In this document: piece after piece, positions 1-9,088 of the stretch | Layout of the letters: the number at the start of each line of letters is the position of its first letter | How positions within the stretch are numbered: position 1 is the stretch's first letter | Origin: Terriglobia bacterium | Lineage (GTDB): Bacteria > Acidobacteriota > Terriglobia > Terriglobales > Acidobacteriaceae | Direction: 5' to 3' | NCBI GenBank assembly: GCA_020072845.1 | Contig: JAIQGF010000008.1 | Span: 297,624 to 361,623, forward strand | DNA length: 64,000 nt | Notes under the pieces: model-generated | Told to the model about the DNA's origin: nothing | The model's database searches: none | The model's input: the letters and a program-made list of their open reading frames with translations, nothing else | Made by a program: the position numbers and the translations under genes

Positions 1-2
1 TC

Positions 3-284
3 GCGGCGGAAAAGCGCGGTGGAATGTTCCATCCCGAAAAATATTTTGCCGAGCATCCCATCTCGTTTCCGTTCCTGCTCGACGAAGACCGGTGTGTGAC
101 CAGGGCGTACGGGGTGTACCACGCGATCGGAATCGACGCGCTCAACATTGCGCATCCGGCGACCTTCATCGTCGGACGCGAAGGCAACATCCGCATGATC
201 TACGTCGGCATGAACCAGCGCGACCGCATGCCGGTACAAGCAATTCTGGAAGTGCTCCGGGGAATCCCGAAGGAGGCAACATGA
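3..284 (+). CDS. Redoxin/AhpC-TSA family protein, C-terminal part
   Basis: This is the 3' end of a gene that enters from the left edge; the frame is open from base 3. The visible part is the C-terminal half of a thioredoxin fold: 'FPFLLDEDR', then 'AYGVY', then the cis-proline strand 'AHPATFIVGREGNIR'. This is typical of AhpC/TSA and bacterioferritin-comigratory-type peroxiredoxins or redoxins. The peroxidatic cysteine lies upstream of the window, so peroxidase versus thiol-transfer activity cannot be decided. The stop codon overlaps the next gene's start (ATGA), so the two are probably translationally coupled. Confidence 0.75.
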   Translation, partial: AAEKRGGMFHPEKYFAEHPISFPFLLDEDRCVTRAYGVYHAIGIDALNIAHPATFIVGREGNIRMIYVGMNQRDRMPVQAILEVLRGIPKEAT

Positions 285-973
285 AAAAGTTACTGGCACT
301 GCTGCTCTGCGTGGGAATCGCCGTTTCGCTGGCGGCGCAAATATCCGAGAGGCCGGCGCCGGAGGCGATCGCGCCGGCGGCCGGCGCCGCCACGAGCACG
401 GACCTGATGGCTTCGCTGCCGGTCGGGACCGCGGTGAAGATGAAACTGGAAACGGCCATCTCCACCCGCACCAACAAGTCCGGCGACCGTTTTTCCGGGC
501 GCGTGACCGAAGGCGTGACGCTGAATGGCCGCACCATCATCCCGGTGGGTGCGTCGCTGGAAGGGCGCGTCGCGAGGGCCCAGGACCGCCGCCGGATCCG
601 CGGCACACCGACGATTGACCTGCGTCCTGACACCATCATCATGCCGAGCGGCGACCGCTACACGCTGAACGCGGTGGCGGTGGACACCAACGCGCGTCCG
701 GACGTGGACGTGAACGATGAAGGCAAGCTGAAGGGCCGCGGCCATGACGGCAGCGATTGGAAGGAAACCGGCATCGTGGCGGCCGGGGGAGCGATTGCCG
801 GCGGAGTCATCGCGGGCGGCGAAGGCGCGCTCATCGGCGCCGGCGTCGGCGCAACCGCCTCGGTGGTGCACTGGCTCATCCAGTCGCGCTCCGCCGTGCT
901 GCCCGCCGGAACGGAAATCGTCTGGGAGCTGAGCCGCCCGATGTCGCTGGGCGCCGGCAGCGGCGGACAATAG
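281..973 (+). CDS. Exported protein with glycine-zipper segment
   Basis: This 230-residue protein has a Sec-type signal peptide (lysines, then a long Leu/Val/Ala stretch, with likely cleavage near residue 19 after 'SLAA'). The middle part is beta-rich ('GTAVKMKLETAIST', 'GRTIIPVGASLEGRV') and looks like a small envelope beta domain. Residues about 165-200 form a Gly/Ala-rich hydrophobic zipper (GGAIAGGVIAGG), as in glycine-zipper membrane proteins. The start was chosen because AGGAGG sits 4 nt upstream and the signal peptide follows directly; a longer upstream reading frame would only overlap the redoxin gene. Function unknown; an envelope role is inferred. Confidence 0.75.
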   Translation: MKKLLALLLCVGIAVSLAAQISERPAPEAIAPAAGAATSTDLMASLPVGTAVKMKLETAISTRTNKSGDRFSGRVTEGVTLNGRTIIPVGASLEGRVARAQDRRRIRGTPTIDLRPDTIIMPSGDRYTLNAVAVDTNARPDVDVNDEGKLKGRGHDGSDWKETGIVAAGGAIAGGVIAGGEGALIGAGVGATASVVHWLIQSRSAVLPAGTEIVWELSRPMSLGAGSGGQ

Positions 974-984
974 CGCCAGTTACA

Positions 985-1773
985 ATGAGTGCGGTCCCAC
1001 GCGTGGCCGCACTCATGTTGTTCCGTCTCGCCATCGTCGTCGCATTTCTGCTGGCCCTCGCCGGCTGCAACCGGGAACCGTATTCGCGCTCCAACAGCGG
1101 GTTCTCTTCCCTCGACAAGAAAATCCTTTACGACTTCCGCCCCCACGAGCCGGCCGCGGACGCCGAGGTCGACGCCGCGACCACTCGAAAGATCCTCTCC
1201 GCGGTTTTTCCCTCCTACCTGTCATCCCTGCGCGCGTGCAACGCCGGCCCGGAGGCGAATGCGCCGGGACAAATTGTTCCGGCCATCCGCGGCGCTGCCG
1301 AGGGCTCCTTCACCGCCGCCGGCCTGAAGCAAACCGTGTACCTGATTGACGTGGGCGAGTGCAGCCACGACCCTGTGTCCTCGACCCGCCGCCTGGTCGT
1401 GTTCACGGCGGGCGCGTTGACCGCCAACGTGGAAGCTCCCATGGGTACGGGAAACCTGCGGACGTACGACCTGAATGGCGATGGCAAACATGAACTGCTG
1501 TTGCAAGGCGGCCACACCGGGCGGGGCGAATGGATCGAGGCCGCGCGGCTGGTGGAGTTCGACAAAGACAAGCTGGCCACCGTCGAAGATTTCGGGCAGA
1601 TCTACGACGACACCTGCGATACCGATGCTGCTTCCAAATCCATCAGCGCGAGCGTGGTGTACTACCTACCGCCGCCCGCGGGCCAGAAGCCGCGCTTCAC
1701 CGTGGAGCTGTATCGCGCCCCTTGCCCGGCAAAAGGTCAACCGCCGCAGTGGGCGCGGATTTCCGGCAAATAA
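985..1773 (+). CDS. Putative lipoprotein
   Basis: The product is about 262 residues with a lipoprotein signal: a hydrophobic run ending in the lipobox LALAGC, followed by 'NREPYSRS'. The rest is soluble and contains an FG-GAP-like strand ('NLRTYDLNGDGKHELLLQGG'), suggesting a beta-propeller-like or calcium-loop repeat. The start is uncertain. ATG at 985 is used, but ATG at 1015 gives a cleaner 18-residue signal peptide, and the bases between them form a hairpin (GTGCGG...CCGCAC) that would fit a terminator of the preceding gene. No convincing ribosome site precedes either. Specific function unknown. Confidence 0.7.
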   Translation: MSAVPRVAALMLFRLAIVVAFLLALAGCNREPYSRSNSGFSSLDKKILYDFRPHEPAADAEVDAATTRKILSAVFPSYLSSLRACNAGPEANAPGQIVPAIRGAAEGSFTAAGLKQTVYLIDVGECSHDPVSSTRRLVVFTAGALTANVEAPMGTGNLRTYDLNGDGKHELLLQGGHTGRGEWIEAARLVEFDKDKLATVEDFGQIYDDTCDTDAASKSISASVVYYLPPPAGQKPRFTVELYRAPCPAKGQPPQWARISGK

Positions 1774-1787
1774 GACTTAGGTTTTCC

Positions 1788-1823
1788 GCCTGAAGCCTGA
1801 AGCCTAGAGCCTAAAGCCTGCCT
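1788..1823. repeat. Heptad-periodic intergenic repeat
   Basis: Tandem degenerate 7-mers of the form TGAAGCC/TAGAGCC/TAAAGCC fill the short gap between two convergent genes. This belongs to the window-wide set of heptad tracts described in the findings. Confidence 0.7.
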
Positions 1824-4104
1824 AGCTGAACGCGCTGTAATTCATCGCGCCTGCCGACATCTCGTCTTCCGATATAACGGGCAGTTCCATCGTGCCTTCG
1901 ACCGGCAGGGCGTCCACGGGGAGGTGGTCGCGCCAGAGGCTGAAGCGCAGCCGGAGTATCTGGCCAAAGCCGGCGCCGAGCAGCGCCAGCGGAATCTGGA
2001 ACTCGAAATTCTTGTATAACGTCGCGCGCACCGTATTGTTGTAGGGCACGTCAGAGCCGGCGATGTCCGTCTTTGAATCCGCCGGGCGCAGCCGCCACCT
2101 CTTGATGGCGCGGTTTTCGACTTTCAATTCCAGGCGGAACGACGCCGGCGCGCTGTCGGTGACCAGTTTTCGCGTTCCACCGGGAACGGAGGCAGCGGTG
2201 TTCCCGGCGGGAGCAGCGCGATCGCAGGTCACAATCAGCTCGAACGCCTCTTGGGGAATTCCTCCGATGAAATCCAGGCGGCCGTAGAGAAAATCTTCAT
2301 CAATGCCGGCGTAGATGGCGTCGAGCAGGAACACTTTGCCGTGCATGGCGCCGGCGCGGCGATCGGCGGTGTACATGGCGGCGCCGATCCAGTCGAAGTA
2401 GCGCGTGAAATCGGCGCCCACCCGCGGATGAATGTACGCGGTTTGCGCGGCGAACACCGGACGCACCATGCCGCCGGCGATGGCGTGTGCCAGGTACACC
2501 GGCGGCGCCGCGCCCAGGCTCTGGTAGACGTTGGAGAGGTGCTTGCGGTAGAGCTCGTCGAATTCGCGGTCGTTGGCGGAGTGATGCTCCGGGCCGTACC
2601 ACCAGTTCCAGTCGCTCCCCTCCGCGATCAGGAGCTCCTCCAGCGCGAGGCGCCGCTTTTCCGCCGGCGCCATCGGGGCGGCCTGGGTGTAGAACGCGCG
2701 CGCCGCGGCCAGGTAATCCCACGCCGTGTTGTCCTCGGGCGCTCCGATCCAGACATCGAAGTTGGCGTTGATCCATGAGCCCGGCACCAGCGACTGCAGC
2801 CGCGGCGCATGGCGGTGTCGCTCCACCGCCTGGCTGACTGTGACCGCCTCCAGCCCGGCATCCTTTTGCAGCGCGTCGTACACGCGGCGGAGGAATTCGC
2901 GGCCGGAGCGCGGGTAATATTCCCACGCATTCTCGCCGTCGAGAATGACCGCGACCAGCGCATCGCTTCCCTTCCGCAGCAACGGCTCGGCCGCTTGCCG
3001 GATGCTGCGCACAAAATGATTGGCGGCCTCCCGCGCGTTCATCCCGGAGTACACGAAGCCGATCAGGTCCGACAGCGTGTGATCGCGAAAGACCAGGTTC
3101 ATGCGGGTCGCGCCCTTCTCGTAAACGTAGGGTGCGTAGAGGCGCTCGGGGCCGCCGGGCGCAAGCTGGCCGTGGCCGTCGCGCGCGAAGTGAAAGCCCA
3201 AAGTGCGGCCGAGCACGCCTTCGTCGGTGGCCATCCAGCGGATACCGGACTGGCACGCGAGATCGAGCACCTGCTCCGACACGCTGCCCTCCGACGGCCA
3301 CACCCCAAGCGGCCGCGCGCCGAACACGCGCTGGTGCAAGTCGAGGCCGCGCTGCAGTTGCTCGCGCGCATCTTCAGGGTGCCGGTACGGACTGGCAGGC
3401 AGGTGCAGCCCGGGATGCGAGACCGCGCCCTGGTCGGTGTCGCACACCAGCGGCAGGATGGGATGGTAGAAGGGCGAGGTCGAGAGCTCGATCCCGCCGC
3501 GCCGGGCCGCTGCCGCATACGCGGGCAGGACCGCAGCCATGATCTCGCGCTGCTTGGCGGTCACGAATTCCTGGTCCTGGCGCGAAAACTTGCGCTCTTT
3601 CTTGACCAGCGCGGCCACGTCCGGCTGCTCCAGAAAGAACTCGTCGAACCAGGCAAGCTGCGAGAGAACTTGCAGATCGGTGAAATCCTGCGCCTGGAAC
3701 ATGCGTTCGGCGCGCGTGGAGTCCTGGCCGGCGCCACGGAACGTGTCCCACAACTCGCGATAGCGCGGGTAGCGCCCAATCATCTGCGTCGGATTGGCGT
3801 AGAACAGGTACTCGAGCGCGAACCGCCGCTCTTCGCTCGAGAGTTCCCCGGCGGGCTTGGTGGCGACGTCGAGAAAAGGATCGCGCGCGCTGCCGGCGAC
3901 GTACTCCTCGAGCTGCGTCACCAGCGACGGCACCAGGTTGAAGGTCTGGTGGACGTTGGGAAATTCGTCCAGCAGCTTCACCATGCCGTAGTAATCCTTG
4001 AGCGCGTGCATGCGCACCCACGGCAGGCGGTAGTCTCCGCTGACCAGGTCCTTGTAGAAAGGCTGGTGCATGTGCCAGAGGATTGCGATGCGCAGCGTGG
4101 GCAT
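1822..4104 (-). CDS. Glycoside hydrolase family 57 protein
   Basis: This 760-residue protein starts with the GH57 motif 1 'ILWHMHQPFY' at residues 8-17. It carries the family's other landmarks: 'GVWPSEGSVSEQVLDLA' (motif 3 region with the candidate nucleophile Glu), 'FRDHTLSDLIGFVY' and 'VILDGENAWEYY'. GH57 enzymes are retaining alpha-glucan enzymes (amylase, amylopullulanase, 4-alpha-glucanotransferase, branching). The long C-terminal part after about residue 430 is a mixed alpha/beta accessory region. No signal peptide is visible, so a cytoplasmic role in glycogen or maltodextrin metabolism is inferred. Which GH57 activity it has cannot be read from the sequence. Confidence 0.88.
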   Translation of the reverse strand: MPTLRIAILWHMHQPFYKDLVSGDYRLPWVRMHALKDYYGMVKLLDEFPNVHQTFNLVPSLVTQLEEYVAGSARDPFLDVATKPAGELSSEERRFALEYLFYANPTQMIGRYPRYRELWDTFRGAGQDSTRAERMFQAQDFTDLQVLSQLAWFDEFFLEQPDVAALVKKERKFSRQDQEFVTAKQREIMAAVLPAYAAAARRGGIELSTSPFYHPILPLVCDTDQGAVSHPGLHLPASPYRHPEDAREQLQRGLDLHQRVFGARPLGVWPSEGSVSEQVLDLACQSGIRWMATDEGVLGRTLGFHFARDGHGQLAPGGPERLYAPYVYEKGATRMNLVFRDHTLSDLIGFVYSGMNAREAANHFVRSIRQAAEPLLRKGSDALVAVILDGENAWEYYPRSGREFLRRVYDALQKDAGLEAVTVSQAVERHRHAPRLQSLVPGSWINANFDVWIGAPEDNTAWDYLAAARAFYTQAAPMAPAEKRRLALEELLIAEGSDWNWWYGPEHHSANDREFDELYRKHLSNVYQSLGAAPPVYLAHAIAGGMVRPVFAAQTAYIHPRVGADFTRYFDWIGAAMYTADRRAGAMHGKVFLLDAIYAGIDEDFLYGRLDFIGGIPQEAFELIVTCDRAAPAGNTAASVPGGTRKLVTDSAPASFRLELKVENRAIKRWRLRPADSKTDIAGSDVPYNNTVRATLYKNFEFQIPLALLGAGFGQILRLRFSLWRDHLPVDALPVEGTMELPVISEDEMSAGAMNYSAFS

Positions 4105-4141
4105 GCTCAGTGGTCAGTGGCCAGTGGCCAGTCGTCAGTAA
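4105..4141. repeat. Heptad-periodic intergenic repeat
   Basis: Five 7-mers of the type TCAGTGG/CCAGTGG/CCAGTCG lie just upstream of the GH57 start codon. Confidence 0.65.
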
Positions 4142-4229
4142 TGCCAGCTTTCGTGATGATCGGCGAATACATTGGGAGAACGTAAAGAGTAATTCACGCG
4201 GGGCGGTGGTGGCAAAACATCGTGCTAGA

Positions 4230-4304
4230 CTCAGGCTTTGGGCGCCAGGCTTTAGGCGTTAGGCGGCTTAAAACCTAAAGCCCAAGGCCTAAGGCCTAAA
4301 GCCT
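4230..4304. repeat. Heptad-periodic repeat with inverted second half
   Basis: The left part repeats CAGGCTTTAGGCGTTAGGC-type units and the right part reads AAAACCTAAAGCCCAAGGCC, essentially the reverse complement. The RNA could therefore fold into a long imperfect hairpin, ending four bases before the next start codon. Confidence 0.7.
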
Positions 4305-4308
4305 ATTC

Positions 4309-6627
4309 ATGAGAATCCTGACCCGCTACATCCTGAGCGAGGTGCTCTCGCACGCCCTGATCGGCGTGGCGATCTTCACCTTCGTGATTTTCCTGCGGGA
4401 CCTGGAGCGCATCCTGGAACTGGTGGTGCGCAACAGCGCGCCGCTGCCCAGCGTGGCCGAGATCTTCTTTCTGACCATGCCCGGCGCGCTCACCGTCACC
4501 ATTCCCATGGCGGTGCTGGTGGGAATCCTGATCGGGCTGAGCCGGCTGGCGGCCGACAGCGAGGTCACCGCCATGCGCGCCAGCGGCATCGGGCCGGGTA
4601 CCTTCGTCCGCATCCTCGCCATTTTCGTGACCATCGCCTGGCTGCTGGCCCTGGCCAACAACGTCTTCATCGCGCCGCGCTCCGCGTCGGCTCTGGCGCG
4701 CCTGCAGAACCGGCTGAAGAGCAGCCAGGTATCGTTCGAGATCCAGCCCCGCGTCTTCTACGAAGACTTCAAGAACCTGGTGCTCTATGTCCAGGACGTC
4801 AGCAGCGCCGAGGGCGCCGCGCTGTGGAAGGGCGTATTCGTCGCCGACATCAGCAATCCTTCCGCGCCCATGATCACCGTAGCGCAAAAGGGCGTCGCCG
4901 TCAGTGAAGGCCCGGACAAGCTCCGGTTGCACCTCGAGAACGCATCGCGGCATGAAACCGACCCGCGGCGCCCGCGGGAGAATGACATTTACACCTTCCG
5001 GGAGACCGAAATTTTTCTCCCGCTTCCGGCGCCCCAGAATCCGCCCAGCAGCGTTACCCCGGCGGCCGAGATGAGCACTTCGGAACTGCTGCAGCGCATG
5101 CGCGATAACGGGCCGAAGAGCCGGGCGTCCGCCATCGAGTTCCACCGCCGCCTGGCGCTTCCCACCGCCTGCATCGTGCTGGCGCTGGTGGGAATTCCCC
5201 TCGGCCTTTCGGCGAAGAAGGGCGGCAAGAGCACCGGTTTCGTGCTCACCATCGGCCTGGTGTTCCTCTATTACTTCCTCTCGCTGGCGGGAATGTCGAT
5301 GGCGCGCCAGGGCAAGATTGCCGCCGGGCCGGGCTTGTGGCTGGGCAACATCGTGTTCCTCTTCGGCGGACTCTTCCTGCTGTGGCGCTCGGAGCGGATG
5401 CCGATCGATATTTTCTCCCTGCGCCATTTCTGGGCGGAACTGGCAGCCAGGTTCAAGGCGCGCGTGCCGGCGGTCCGGGGCGAAGGCGGGGCGTTTGAAC
5501 GCGCTGCCAATCGCAAGCGCGTGTTCAGCGCGCATTTTCCGCTGATCATTGACGACTACATCCTGCGCGATTTCTTCGTCTACCTGGGCATGATCCTGAG
5601 CACCTTCCTCATGCTGCTGCTGGTCTTCACCTTTTTCGAGCTGCTGGGCGACATCGTGCGCAATCGCGTGCCGCTGGTCATGGTCGGTCAGTACCTGGTC
5701 AACGTGACGCCGTACTTCATCTACAACACCACCCACATCAGCGTGCTGCTGGCGGTGCTGGTGACCTTCGGCCTGATGCAGAAGGCGAACGAGATCACCG
5801 CCATGAAGGCCACCGGCATCAGCATCTACCGCGTGATCCTGCCGGTGATGGTGATTGCCGCCATTCTCGCCACCGGACTCTTCTTCTTCGAGCAGCTCTA
5901 CCTGCCGCATGCCAACAAACGGCAGGACGCGCTGCGTAACCAGATCAAGGGCAAGCCGGCGCAAACCTATCTGCGTCCCGACCGCAAGTGGATCTTCGGC
6001 CAGCGCTCCGACATTTATTACTACGAGTTCTTCGACGCCGAGAGCAATCGCTTCGGCAGCATTTCCATTTTCGAATTCGATCCCAAGACTTTCGAGTTGA
6101 ACAAGCGTATTTATGCCACGCGCGCGCACTGGTCCGACACGCTCCAGAAGTGGATCTTCGAACAGGGCTGGGAGCGCTCGTTCCGCGGTTCGGCGATCGA
6201 GGCTTACCGCCCCTTCGATGTCGAGACCTTTGCCGAACTGCGCGAGCCGCCCGGCTACTTCAAGAAGGAAGTGAAGCAGTCGTCGGAGATGAATTACGAG
6301 GAGCTGAAGAACTACATCCACGACCTGCAGCAGAGCGGATTCGATGTGGTTCGGCTGCGGGTGCAGTTGCAGAAGAAGTTCGCGTTCCCCATCATCACCT
6401 TCGTCATGGCGATGCTGGCGGTGCCGTTTGCGCTTACGGCCGGACGCCGCGGCGCGCTGGCCGGTGTGGCCACCGCGGTGGGCATTGCGGTGGTTTACTT
6501 CATCGTCTCCGGCCTGTTCGAAGCCATGGGCAATACCAACCAGCTTCCCCCGGCCCTGGCCGCCTGGTCTCCCGACCTGCTGTTTGCGCTCGCCGGGGGT
6601 TACATGATCCTAAAAGTGCCGACGTAG
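4309..6627 (+). CDS. LptF/LptG fusion permease (YjgP/YjgQ family)
   Basis: At 772 residues this is about twice the length of a single LptF or LptG (about 360), because it contains two YjgP/YjgQ units in tandem. The first begins at residue 1 ('RILTRYILSEVLSHALIGV') with the typical 'TIPMAVLVGILIGLSRL...EVTAMRASGI' segment. The second begins near residue 408 ('IDDYILRDFFVYLG') with 'HISVLLAVLVTFGLMQKANEITAMKATGIS'. Each unit has N- and C-terminal membrane helices around a periplasmic beta-jellyroll region. LptF and LptG normally form a heterodimer that, with LptB2, extracts lipopolysaccharide from the inner membrane. Here both halves appear to be one chain. The family call is firm; LPS transport is inferred from it. 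Confidence 0.88.
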   Translation: MRILTRYILSEVLSHALIGVAIFTFVIFLRDLERILELVVRNSAPLPSVAEIFFLTMPGALTVTIPMAVLVGILIGLSRLAADSEVTAMRASGIGPGTFVRILAIFVTIAWLLALANNVFIAPRSASALARLQNRLKSSQVSFEIQPRVFYEDFKNLVLYVQDVSSAEGAALWKGVFVADISNPSAPMITVAQKGVAVSEGPDKLRLHLENASRHETDPRRPRENDIYTFRETEIFLPLPAPQNPPSSVTPAAEMSTSELLQRMRDNGPKSRASAIEFHRRLALPTACIVLALVGIPLGLSAKKGGKSTGFVLTIGLVFLYYFLSLAGMSMARQGKIAAGPGLWLGNIVFLFGGLFLLWRSERMPIDIFSLRHFWAELAARFKARVPAVRGEGGAFERAANRKRVFSAHFPLIIDDYILRDFFVYLGMILSTFLMLLLVFTFFELLGDIVRNRVPLVMVGQYLVNVTPYFIYNTTHISVLLAVLVTFGLMQKANEITAMKATGISIYRVILPVMVIAAILATGLFFFEQLYLPHANKRQDALRNQIKGKPAQTYLRPDRKWIFGQRSDIYYYEFFDAESNRFGSISIFEFDPKTFELNKRIYATRAHWSDTLQKWIFEQGWERSFRGSAIEAYRPFDVETFAELREPPGYFKKEVKQSSEMNYEELKNYIHDLQQSGFDVVRLRVQLQKKFAFPIITFVMAMLAVPFALTAGRRGALAGVATAVGIAVVYFIVSGLFEAMGNTNQLPPALAAWSPDLLFALAGGYMILKVPT

Positions 6628-6631
6628 GGAC

Positions 6632-6678
6632 AGGGTTTTAGGTTTTAGGCGTTAGGCACAACTCAGGACTAAAGACTA
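6632..6678. repeat. Short heptad-type repeat between convergent genes
   Basis: TTTTAGGTTTTAGGCGTTAGGC is followed by AGGACTAAAGACTAAT, a short degenerate tract whose halves are partly complementary. It lies between the ends of the permease and anti-sigma genes. Confidence 0.5.
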
Positions 6679-7428
6679 ATTCGCCCGCTTCAGCAACTCC
6701 GCCAGGGCGCTCACGTCTTCCGGCGCCGCATCGCTGACCACGAAAAACTGCAGCCCAGCGCGGTTCCACGTCTCGACATTGAAAGCACGCGAGCGCCACG
6801 CCTTTGCTGACGACGGCAACAGCCGCGCGAAATCGCCGCGGTCCTGCAAGACAAACACCGACAGGTGATGCTTCCGCACGTCATAAATAAGGTGCGCGCC
6901 GGGCTCGCTGTCGAGATACACCATCCGCCCGCCGGCCAGGGTGAACGGCGTTCCCGTCAACTCCGGCAAATCAAACGTGAACGGCAGCTTGCCCGCAAAC
7001 CACGGCTTCACGGTGTGCCGGTCGCTGGATACCACGTCCACCGGCGAGGCACTGGCCAGAGCGGTGATGTGGCTATCCACCACGCCCGCGATCAACTGGT
7101 CGCGCGCCGCCGTCCGTGACGGCAGCACGATCGCCAACCCGAGGCCAATCACCACCACAGCCGCCAGCGCGAGGCCCAGCGCCCATTGCCATCCGCCGCG
7201 CGCCGGCTTGGCCGCAATCTGCCGGAGCACGCGCGCGCGCAATTCCGGCGCCGGGGTGTACCGCTTCCCCGCCGTCGCCGTGACGCGCTTCAGTTGCATG
7301 ATCTGCACAATCTCCGCCGTGCACGCCGGACATCCGGACAGATGCTCAGCCATGGAGCGCATCGTGTCCGGGGGAAGCTCCGCGTCGGCATACGCATCGA
7401 GTTTTGATTGCCAGGCTTCGCAGTTCAT
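6676..7428 (-). CDS. Anti-sigma factor with zf-HC2 zinc domain
   Basis: This 250-residue single-pass membrane protein has an N-terminal anti-sigma zinc domain with the H-x3-C-x2-C signature 'HLSGCPACTAEI', a membrane helix around residues 82-105 ('LGLALAAVVVIGLGLAIVL') and a periplasmic sensor region of about 145 residues. It lies 10 nt downstream of the ECF sigma gene in the same direction, the standard operon in which the anti-sigma factor holds its cognate sigma factor at the membrane. The stimulus is unknown. Confidence 0.87.
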   Translation of the reverse strand: MNCEAWQSKLDAYADAELPPDTMRSMAEHLSGCPACTAEIVQIMQLKRVTATAGKRYTPAPELRARVLRQIAAKPARGGWQWALGLALAAVVVIGLGLAIVLPSRTAARDQLIAGVVDSHITALASASPVDVVSSDRHTVKPWFAGKLPFTFDLPELTGTPFTLAGGRMVYLDSEPGAHLIYDVRKHHLSVFVLQDRGDFARLLPSSAKAWRSRAFNVETWNRAGLQFFVVSDAAPEDVSALAELLKRAN

Positions 7429-7437
7429 ATCTTCCGT

Positions 7438-7989
7438 CTATCGCGCCGCTGTTCCCTTCTTCTGTTCATAGCCGGACTCCATCAGTTTCTGCCGCGCCGA
7501 CTTGCGCGCGCGGGCCAGCCGCGACATCACCGTCCCGATGGGAATGGACAACGTCTCGGAAATTTCCTGGTACGACATTTCCTCCACGTCGGCCAGCAAC
7601 AGCACTTCGCGGAACGGCACCGGCAGGGCTTCGATCGCCTGCTGCAACGCCTCGCCGAGGTCCTGGGTGATCACCAGCGTCTCCGGCGTATGCGACGAAA
7701 CCGGCAGCACCCGGTCCTCGTCCCCGGGTTCCAACGGCTCGGTATGCGCGCCGCTCAGCCCGCTACGCGAGGTCAGGAACGTATTGCGCAGGATCTTGAA
7801 TATCCAGGCGCGAAAGTTCGTGCCCGGCCGGAACGAGCCGAAGCCCTTCAGAGCCTTGGCGTAAGTTTCCTGGACAAGGTCCTCGGCCTGGTGCCGGTCC
7901 TGCGCCAGCCAGTGCGCGAAGTTATAGAGCGAATCGAACAGTGGCAGGGCCAGCGCTTCGAATTCCGCGTTGTTGCCGCTATCCCACAA
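7438..7989 (-). CDS. ECF RNA polymerase sigma factor
   Basis: This 183-residue protein has a region 2 core ('ALPLFDSLYNFAHWL...AEDLVQETYAKALKGF', 'NFRAWIFKILRNTF') and a region 4 helix-turn-helix ('LPVPFREVLLLADVEEMSYQEISETL', 'IPIGTVMSRLARARK'), as in sigma-70 family group 4. The only usable start is TTG at the 5' end: a TAG stop lies five codons upstream, and no other methionine occurs before region 4. AGGTGG lies very close to the TTG, a weak site, which may keep expression low. It is co-transcribed with the downstream anti-sigma gene. Confidence 0.9.
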   Translation of the reverse strand: MWDSGNNAEFEALALPLFDSLYNFAHWLAQDRHQAEDLVQETYAKALKGFGSFRPGTNFRAWIFKILRNTFLTSRSGLSGAHTEPLEPGDEDRVLPVSSHTPETLVITQDLGEALQQAIEALPVPFREVLLLADVEEMSYQEISETLSIPIGTVMSRLARARKSARQKLMESGYEQKKGTAAR

Positions 7990-8107
7990 ATTCCACCTGT
8001 GCTAACCGCCGAGCCTGAATTTTATTCCGCAAATTAATTTCGTGCAGCGGGAATAAACCGCCGCCGGCCCGGTTGTGCACGCCGATAGCCCGTATCGGGA
8101 GGGACAC

Positions 8108-9079
8108 ATGACCGACTTCGACCGCCGCTCGTTCCTGAAGATTTCCGGCGCCGCCCTGGGCATCGGCGTGCTGTACCAGGTTGCGCCGCTGGCCTCCGCC
8201 GAAGCCTCCGAGACCTTTCGCCTGCTGGGACGCCACAGCGGCGAAGCGGTTACACCGTTTTCCTTCATTCAACTCAGCGACGCGCATGTCGGCTTCAATG
8301 GCCCTCCCGACCCGCTGGGCACCAAGGCCTTCGAGCGCGCCGTGGAAATGGTCAACGTGCTGCCGCATCAGCCTGATCTGGTCCTGTTCACCGGCGACTT
8401 GACCCACGACAGCGAGGACAAGGACGTCCACGCCAAGCGCATGGCAAATTTTCGCGATATCGCCGGCCGCCTCAAGGCGAAGAAGTTGATGTGCGTGCCC
8501 GGCGAACACGACGCTGGTCTGGATGGCGGCGCGCTGTTCCGCGACAACTTCGGTCCCAGCAACTACTCCTTCGACCATCGCGGCGTGCACTTCATCGCCC
8601 TCGACAACGTCTCCCGCGCCAAGCCCGAGGTCGGCCCCGAGCAGCTTGCCTGGCTGAAGAAAGACCTGGCGCGCTTCTCCAAGTCGGCGCCCATCGTGGT
8701 CTTCACCCACCGCCCGCTGTTCGACCTCAAGCCGGAGTGGGAATGGTTCACCATCGACGGCGACGACGTCATGAACGCGCTCGCCGGCTACGAAAACGTC
8801 ACCGTGCTCTACGGGCACATCCACCGCGACGACGAGCACCATGAAGGTCACGCGCACCACTACGCCGCGCGCTCGCTCATCTTCGCGTTTCCTGAGCCCA
8901 CGGCTCCGGCGAAGAAGCCCTACCCGTTCGACAAGGACCAGCCATTCAAGCGTCTCGGAATCCGCGTGGTCAGCGCCGCGCCCAAGCAGCCCATCGCGGT
9001 GCAGGACGTGGAACTCACGCTGCGCGAATACTCCGGACTGAACGGCATCCAGCAAATTTTGAAGACACCCACGCTATAG
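8108..9079 (+). CDS. Tat-exported calcineurin-like metallophosphoesterase
   Basis: The 323-residue product starts with a twin-arginine signal ('DFDRRSFLKISGAALG'). The metallophosphoesterase motifs follow in order: 'IQLSDAHVG' (D-x-H), 'FTGDLTHD' (GD), 'VPGEHDAG' where most family members have GNHD, 'VVFTHRPLF' and 'VLYGHIHRD' (GHxH). The Asn-to-Glu change in the third motif affects a metal-bridging position and may alter metal choice. The start ATG at 8108 has GGGAGG 4 nt upstream; the longer frame from 8075 would bury the Tat motif. It is the first gene of a trio with a CuA-like protein and a cytochrome c, suggesting a periplasmic role linked to electron transfer. Substrate unknown. Confidence 0.85.
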   Translation: MTDFDRRSFLKISGAALGIGVLYQVAPLASAEASETFRLLGRHSGEAVTPFSFIQLSDAHVGFNGPPDPLGTKAFERAVEMVNVLPHQPDLVLFTGDLTHDSEDKDVHAKRMANFRDIAGRLKAKKLMCVPGEHDAGLDGGALFRDNFGPSNYSFDHRGVHFIALDNVSRAKPEVGPEQLAWLKKDLARFSKSAPIVVFTHRPLFDLKPEWEWFTIDGDDVMNALAGYENVTVLYGHIHRDDEHHEGHAHHYAARSLIFAFPEPTAPAKKPYPFDKDQPFKRLGIRVVSAAPKQPIAVQDVELTLREYSGLNGIQQILKTPTL

Positions 9080-9088
9080 GAGAGGGTC

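Noticed and set aside
4303..6321. A 672-codon reading frame on the minus strand opposite the LptFG fusion
   Set aside because: It is an antisense artefact of high-GC coding DNA: rich in His/Gln/Arg/Gly, no domain, and it mirrors the codon structure of the real gene. The same applies to long antisense frames opposite the GH57, fdoG, pit and ABC-F genes.
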